Assembly (NCBI RefSeq): GCF_030272615.1
Contig: NC_081408.1
Coordinates: 67,311,546 to 67,375,545 of the forward strand
DNA length: 64,000 bases
Direction of reading: 5' to 3'
From: Cryptomeria japonica
Taxonomy: Eukaryota > Streptophyta > Pinopsida > Cupressales > Cupressaceae
Within the stretch, counting starts at the first letter, position 1. Each line of letters opens with the position of its first letter. Below the pieces are notes generated by a model. That model searched no databases, had not been told where the DNA came from, and saw only the letters and a list, made by a program, of their open reading frames with translations. This document shows, one piece after another, positions 57,550 to 64,000 of this stretch. The translations under genes were made by a program, and so were the position numbers.

Positions 57550-60500
57550 TTCCATCTTACGTACTAAAAAGTTCTTACCGGCAAGGGTTTGGTGAAAATG
57601 TCTTCTACTTGTTCTCTAGAAGCAACATAATCCATCTTTACTTCTTGTCCTTCAACCTTCTCTTTGAGGAAATGATACTTGATGGCTATATGCTTTGTCC
57701 TGGAATGCACCAATGGATTCTTTGATATGTTGATGGCACTTGAAATCTCACATCATATGAGAATAGGATCAGTGATGTCCTTGTATGTCTTTAAGGGTTT
57801 GCTTCATCTAAAGTACTTGAGAGTAGCATGTAGTAGTAGCAATGTATTCTGCTTTAGCAGTTGATAAGGAGACTAAATCTTGCTTCTTACTATGCCATGA
57901 GACCAATTGGTCACCTAGGAAGAATGCACCACCACTTGTGGTCTTCTAGTCATCAATGCAATGTTCCCAATTAGCATAAGTGTATGCTTGTAGGATGAAT
58001 GCCCCTTGTTTAGGGTACCACAAACCATAACTGAGTGATCCTTGGAGGTACCTAAAGATTTTGTTTACAACATTCATATGTGACTGCTTTGGTGCAGCTT
58101 GAAATTTGGGCACCATGCACATTGCATGCACTATATCCAGTCTAGAATAATTTAGATACAATAGGCTTACTATCATGGATCTATACAATGTCTAATCCAC
58201 CACTAGTAATTCATCATTCTTCCTTAGTTTTCTTTCAATCACCATGGGAGTACTTACCAATTCACAGTCCTCCAATTGAAATTTGTTCAACATATCCTTT
58301 GCATACTTGGTTTGTGAGATAAAGATTCCCTTATCTTGTTGTGATATCTACAAACCAAGGAAGTATGTCAATTCTCCAAGCATTGACATCTCAAATTTTG
58401 ACTGCATCTGATCAACAAATTCTTTGCAAAGGGTGTCCTTATTGCCTCCAAAAATAATGTCATCTACATACACAACCACAATGATCATGTGGTTCCCATC
58501 TCTATTTATGTATAAATTGTTGTCAACAGTCCCCTTTTTGAATCCTTTCTCCTTTAGGTACTGATCTAATATTGAATACCATGCTCTAGGAGCTTGCTTT
58601 AAACCATACAAGGCCTTCTTCAACCAACACACAAAGGTTTCATCATCATGTAGTAGAAACCCTTCTGATTGCTCCATGTACACTTCTTCCAAATTTCCAT
58701 TGAGGAAGGTAGATTTGACATCCATTTCATATACTTTATAACCCTTGTAGGAAGAAAAGGCTAGAAAAACTCTAATTTCTTCTAATCTAGCTACTAGTGC
58801 AAATGGTTCTTTAAAGTTAATACCCTCTACCTAAGAGTATCCTTTGCACACCAGTCTAGCTTTATGTCAAACAATCTTACCTTCTTCATTTGACTTATTT
58901 TGGTAGACCCATTTAGTGCCAATGATGTTCTTATTTTCCAGTCTAGGGACTAATTCCCAAGTCTTGTTCTTCTCAATTTGTTGCAGTTCTTCTTCCATGC
59001 CATCCATCCATTCATGTCTTTTTCTTTCCTCATTGAATGTTTTAGATTCTACTTCAGTTGTGAAGCAAAAGTTGACTTGTTCATCATTTCGGGCAGGTCT
59101 TCTTCTAGTCTGTACACCACCACTCTTATTTCCTAGAATATACTCTTTTGGGTGATTCAGCTGCACATACCAGTTGGGAGCCTTCTTTAATGCTTCTTCT
59201 AGTTCATTGGATGACTATGCTTCCTCACCTTCATCAATGGAATCATCATATTGATTTACCTGTGATTGACTTCCTTTGTGCATATCCTCATCAAATTTTA
59301 TGTGCACACTCTCAATGACTCTTTTTAGCCTTTTGTTGTAGCATTTGGAGGCCTTTATGTTAGATGAGTAACCAAGGAATATTCCTTCATCACTCCTAGA
59401 GTCAAAACTATTTAGACCATCCATATCTCTCTTGATAAAACACTTACTTCCAAATACCTTGAAGTATTTGACTGAGGGCTTCCAGTCATACCATAACTCA
59501 TAAGGCATCATTCTATAGTTTGTTCTTAATTGAACCCAGTTCAAAGTATGTGCATTAGTATGAACAACTTCCTTCCAATATGTGTCTAGCAGACTGACCT
59601 CATTTAACATGGTTTTGTCCATCTACTTGACTTTCCTATTCTTCCTTTCTACCAAACCATTTTTTTGTGGTGTCCTAGGGGCTGAGTATTGCCTTCTAAT
59701 TTCATGTCTTTCACAATAATCTTCAAACTCATTTAATGTGAACTCTCCACCCTAGTCTGATCTTAGACATTTTAGCTTGGACCCACTTTCCTTCTCCACC
59801 ATCTTCCTAAAGATCTTGAATCTGTCAAATGCTTGTGATTTATTTCACAAGAAAGTGACCTATGTCATTCTTGAATAATCATCAATAAAGAGCATAAAAT
59901 ATCTTTCACCGATAAGAGCTCTTATCCTAGTCAGACCACACAAATTTGTATGTACAATCTCAAGTGGTCTTGAGGTGTTGTGCTCTTTTGTCCTTAAGCT
60001 CACCTTAGTCTGCTTCCCTTTTACACATTCATCACAAAATATGCTTACCGGTTTGATGATGGGATGCATATTTATTACAAACCCCTTTTTACTTACTACA
60101 ACTAAGTTATCAAAGTATATGTGGCCTAATCTTTGGTGCCACAACCAGCTTTCATCAACCTGTCCCATCATGCATTGGGACTCATAGCATTCCTTCATAT
60201 TGTAAACATTTCCATATGTTCTCTTTCCTTTTGCCACAACCTGACTAGTACTCTCTTTCTTTATCTAGCACCGGTAGAGCCAAAGGTGAATTTATAACCT
60301 TTGTCACACATTTGACTCACACTCAGCAGATTGTGCTTTAGGCCTTCCACATAATATACATCACGTGCCTTCAATTTTCCATCAATATTTAGAGTAATTT
60401 TTTCCTTTATTTTGATGGATGAGTTGTCTTTGAATCTTACTGACCATGATTCCAGTCTTCAATTTTGATAAAAGAAAATTTCATCTGTCATGTGGTTGGA

Positions 60501-60560
60501 ACAACCACTATCTACAACCCAGAGATTTTTCCTTTCAGCATGTAAAGTAGTCAGCACTAT
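57550..60560 (-). pseudogene. Copia protease, integrase, RT and RNase H
   Basis: The minus reading is in order. A protease motif WVVDSGCSNHMT lies near 60525-60490. The integrase HHCC zinc region (WHQRLGHI, CDECVKGKQ) is at 60165-60015, with the core HTNLCG and FIDDYSRM to 59862, then a GGEF segment and QKNGLVERKN near 59660. RT runs from EWMDGMEEELQQIEKNKTWE (about 59010) through DVKSTFLNGNL (58723) to YVDDIIFG (58480-58455, catalytic pair intact). RNase H shows YANWEHCIDD and, later, SLSTAKAEYIA near 57860. One integrase Asp (usually TDLCG) and the first RNase H Asp (usually AD) are both Asn here. Many stops break the frame, so the copy is dead. Confidence 0.88.
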
Positions 60561-60631
60561 CAAACTTGATTTTGCCTTTTATTTTTCTTTCTCAACCCAT
60601 ACTAGTTTGGTTTCCTTCTTCTTGTTAGCTA

Positions 60632-62722
60632 CTATTTTGTGCTATGTTCAACTACTGGTTCTTGATCAGGATCTATCTTCTTCTTCTTGATCTTCTTGTT
60701 TTTACAAAACTTTTCTATATGTCCAAACTCTTGATAGTTATAGCCTTTCATATTTTCATTTAAAGATGAGTCTTTGAAATTATTGTAGGACACTGGTTTA
60801 TTCTTCCTACATTCAAAACTCCTATGACCAAATTTATTACATTGATAACAAACAACATTCATAGCCAAGAGTGCATTAAAAGGATTTCTACTTTCATAAT
60901 TCATAGTTGTCTTATTGGTTAATCTACAGTTAGCTATTATATGCCCAAATTTGTTAAACCAGTAACAATAACCATGAAATTTTGAAACATATAGGATAGG
61001 TTGCCTTGATCTTGTAAATGACTGCCTCATTAGGTGTCTTCCCTTCATGTTGTTGACTCTTATGTATCCGTTATGGTCAACTCTTGCATTTATCCTTAGA
61101 TCTACATGTCAGTACAATGAGTGTAGCCTCTGGTTCATTGCTTGTGTATACCTATTTGTGTGGTGATTTCTAATAGCATATGCATATATCTTTTTCTCGG
61201 TATCATTTCTTATTGTGAACGTCTTGGTCTCTTTACCTTAATTGGAAGAAGTGAACTATATCTCCTTACCAGATGTGTCTTTTCTAGTTAAACTTTGACC
61301 TTCTTCAAATCCTAAGCCATCAGTATCTTTGGATTACTTCTATTTTCTCAACATCTTATCTAAGGCTCCAGTGTAGCCTTCATATTTGTTTCTCACTTTT
61401 ATTTCTTCCTTACTTTCTTCAAGCTTCTTTCTGAGATTCACTATTTATGCTTCTAGATATTGATGCTCTTTTTACTTCTTCATCATATCAGAGGATGTAA
61501 CTTTACATATCCTCTTGGCTTCTTCCAACTACAGTTTCAAGTCAAATATAACTTGATTGGACTCATCCAGGTATTGCTTCAAGAGACCTTGTTCATCTAC
61601 TACAGTAAGCTTGAACTTATTGAGTTCTCTTCTTGTTTTACTCAGCTCCTCAAGAGAACTTATAAGGTCACCTTCTAGATCCACTTCAGCCTCAATATAT
61701 CCTTCCTCATCTTCACCAACTGGTTCATCAAGTGCCATAAAGAGATTAACTTTTTTTCATTCTCATGATATTCATCTTCTGATGCACTTTCTTCATCTGT
61801 GGAATCATCCTCAATAGTATATAGGTTGTTATGCTTCTGGTAGCTTCTTCTTCCTTGCCGATAGACATTTCTTTCTTTATATTTACTAGCAGATCTTCTA
61901 AATCCTCTTGACTCATCTCTACTAGTTTCATTCTAAGGACATTTTGTAGCAAAGTGTCCAACTTTACTAGAGTTGAAACATTTGAGTGATAGCTTTCCTT
62001 TATACTTTATGGATCTTCTTTTGAGCTTTTTGACAAATTTTTCTACCTCTGCATCAGAGTCTTCACTGGATCCTTTATGAGAAACCACTTATTTTCCCTT
62101 CTTGGTGGAATTGAATGTTGCCTCTTTCCTTGAGGATGTATCACTAGTTTTTCTCATTTCATAGGTTGTTAGTGAGCCAAATATCTCATCCATTGTAAAG
62201 ATCTTTAGATCCTTGGCTTCTTCTATGACATAAACATTTGTATCATACTTAGGTGTGAGAGACCTAAGTACCTTGTTCACAAGAATCTCATCTGCAATTT
62301 CTTTTCCAAGTCCTTTGATGGTATTCATAGTTTCATCAAATTTGTGAAGGTAGTCTGCAATATTTTCTTCATTCTTCATTTTGATGCTTTCACATTGGCC
62401 CCTTAGTGCTTGCAGCTTGGCCTCTTTGACTTTTGCATCTCCCTCAAATAACCTCTGCATTTTATCCCATCTCTTTGACGAATGCACAGTGCATGACCTT
62501 GACAAACTCATTATCACACAACCTACTCAAGATAGCATGTTTAGCCTTAGCATTGTTCTCATACTCCTTCTTGGCATCTAGATCACTGGGAGGAACACTA
62601 GGGATAATATAACCATTCTTGACAAGCATTCAAACATCAAAACCAAGGGAGGAAAGATAAGTCTCCATTCTTCTTCTCCAAAGGGCATAGTTAGACCCAT
62701 CAAACATGGGAGCTTTTGAGGA
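60632..62722 (-). pseudogene. Copia gag of SIRE type (minus)
   Basis: The start is around 62710 with APMFDGSNYALWRRRMETYL, then a UBN2 domain (best open part 62517-62089: KLQALRGQCESIKMKNEENI). A first zinc knuckle near 61990-61950 has a Ser for the second Cys (CFNSSKVGHFATKC). An acidic segment follows, then a coiled coil (about 61738-61400), and three more knuckle-like motifs at about 60970-60690, of which CYQCNKFGHRSFEC is complete. Stops interrupt it. Long gag with coiled coil and several knuckles is shared with the pol-less elements in the window, which supports common ancestry. Confidence 0.82.
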
Positions 62723-62732
62723 GGCAAACTGG

Positions 62733-64000
62733 TGCAGGAGCACCTAAGAGATCAACAAACCAAATGAAGCCAATGAAGACAATGAAGACATTAGGAGATG
62801 AGAGGATGATGAACAAGATCAATTATTCCATATTAAAGCCTATTATGGCTTTTGGCAATTCAAAATGTATCAAGTTGGATAAAATTGTCAAAGTTGCAAA
62901 TTTGTCCTAAAGGACCCAAAATTTGAATGTAATAGGGTTAGATGAGTTTTGATGTTTTGAATAAATGTAATAAGGCCTAAAAGGTCCAAAAATGTCAATT
63001 AGGAGTGTCAAGTTATTGCTAAGATGAATAATGTAATATTTGAAATTCAAAATGCAATGGCTTGTTAGTAAAATGGTGGGAATTAGTTTTTAGGGAGTTT
63101 TAACCCAAACTAATCTTCAAAACCAATTGGAAATGGTTGGGGAAGTTATTAGAAGGTTATATAAACCTTTTTCAATGCCTTGTACGGACATGGGAACCTG
63201 TGTACAGACTGGAGCAGCAAAAAGGCAATAAAATTCATATTTTCAAGCAATTTTAAGGAGTTTTTGGTATCATTTTGTTCATTCTTTGACTGCAAATATC
63301 ATTGTGATTCATTGAAGGAAATATTTACATATTATTTGCCTTTATTTAATGCTTGGTTGAGGGTTTTGTATCAAATTCCATTAATTTGCTGACTGCCCTA
63401 ACAATTTGTGAGGTTTTCTTTCAAGTTTTGATAGGATTAACATGAAAATCATCATTCCATGAGTGTTTCAGGCCTAATACTCATGGAATGATCTGTTTCT
63501 AACATGTATCAATAGTTTTGACATGAATACATGCATAAAATGAATGATTTGTAGGTGATCACCATGAGAAGTTGCAAGATTTTATGAGGAAGTTGGTGGC
63601 TAAGGAGTAGTAGCAGGAGATCCATCCATTGGAGGTGGTATTTTTATGATTGATGTAGTTTTATTATGCCAATGAAAAGGTGAAACAATCATCAATTGGT
63701 CAGAGAAGTGATTGGAGTGTGGATTTTGGTAAAATCTCACTTTTTGAGGCTTGATTGGTGCTACGTTGGGGTTTGAGTATAAGGGAGAGTTTTATATTGA
63801 AAGTAATTGTATATTTTGGAGTTTGGAACCATTTTATAGGACTGTTGAAAGTTTGGGAGTCAGGGAGAACAAATAAAGTATACTTCCTTTGTAAAAGTTG
63901 CATTTTTGGGGTCTAAAACAGAGGTACAGTCAAAAGGCAGCGTATATACTCCAAAGTAACCTATGCTAAGTTTATAATATGTTAAACTAGAGAAAAATGG
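62733..64000 (+). repeat. LTR of a further element, running off the window
   Basis: Begins TGCAGGAGCACCTAAG, directly after the copia gag start. TATATAAA at 63158-63165 followed about 60 bases later by AATAAAA fits an LTR with promoter and polyadenylation signal. A 14-bp perfect inverted repeat lies at 63451-63464 and 63479-63492. No coding sequence is supported and the end is not reached, so length and family are unknown. Confidence 0.5.
63158..63165 (+). promoter_or_regulatory. TATA box of terminal LTR
   Basis: TATATAAA, with a polyadenylation-like AATAAAA near 63226-63232, matches the U3-R arrangement of an LTR in plus orientation. Confidence 0.45.

Larger units (their letters stand above)
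48819..62732 (-). mobile_element. Copia element with full gag-pol (minus), split by a second element
   Basis: Its 3' LTR (48819-49351 plus 56226-57290) and a polypurine tract at 57291-57305 precede, in reverse, RNase H, RT, integrase, protease and gag up to about 62722. The 5' LTR is not visible because a different LTR starts at 62733. Gene order (gag, protease, integrase, RT, RNase H) is that of Ty1/copia. Multiple stops make it inactive. An autonomous relative would be a natural enzyme source for the pol-less elements in this window. Confidence 0.85.

Overview
The window looks like transposon-packed nuclear DNA of a land plant. It is AT-rich and full of plant LTR retrotransposons (Ty1/copia of the SIRE type and Ty3/gypsy). 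It also has plant L1 LINEs with a C-terminal RNase H domain, pieces of a plant WWE-PARP (RCD1/SRO-like) gene, and long arrays of degenerate telomere-like CCCTAA repeat. Megabase-style nesting plus internal telomere-like arrays suggests a large genome, possibly a gymnosperm. That is an inference, and the species cannot be read from the sequence. No intact cellular gene was found: nearly every coding region is a mobile-element gene or a pseudogene.

Layout. 1-3028: two telomere-like arrays separated by an AT-rich stretch, a cluster of GC-rich palindromic motifs and a small MITE-like insert. 3050-4335: a SINE-like element, a 77-bp-arm foldback and AT-rich DNA. 4340-19720: a clean Russian-doll nest. 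A LINE reverse-transcriptase/RNase H relic (4340-4475 and 19001-19720) is split by a SIRE-like element (4476-19000, duplicated site GAAAG). That element's 5' LTR is split by a gag-protease-only gypsy element on the minus strand (4937-12814, duplicated site GTGAC). The SIRE-like element has no recognisable pol genes; it has a coiled-coil gag with four zinc knuckles and a second, roughly 1,000-codon ORF of unknown function.

20100-21610: a possible LINE tail and another LINE 3' end. 22935-30649: an unidentified minus-strand ORF broken by a head-to-head composite of two copia-type elements. 30650-32875: two abutting palindromes, one near-perfect (394 bp) and one of about 1.8 kb that contains an inverted copy of a LINE 3' end. 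32656-38699: a nearly full-length LINE on the minus strand.

38990-48651: two directly repeated copies of a degenerate RCD1/SRO-like locus, with a gypsy gag-protease relic between them. 48652-64000: a long copia (gag-protease-integrase-RT-RNase H) on the minus strand. Its 3' LTR is split by a second pol-less SIRE-like element (49352-56220, duplicated site GTTAG), and it is bounded on the right by the start of another LTR.

How it works together: the pol-less elements keep LTRs, primer-binding sites and polypurine tracts, so they could have been moved only by enzymes supplied in trans. The nearby autonomous copia lineage is the kind of partner they would need. All coding regions carry stops or frameshifts, so the copies here are probably inactive.
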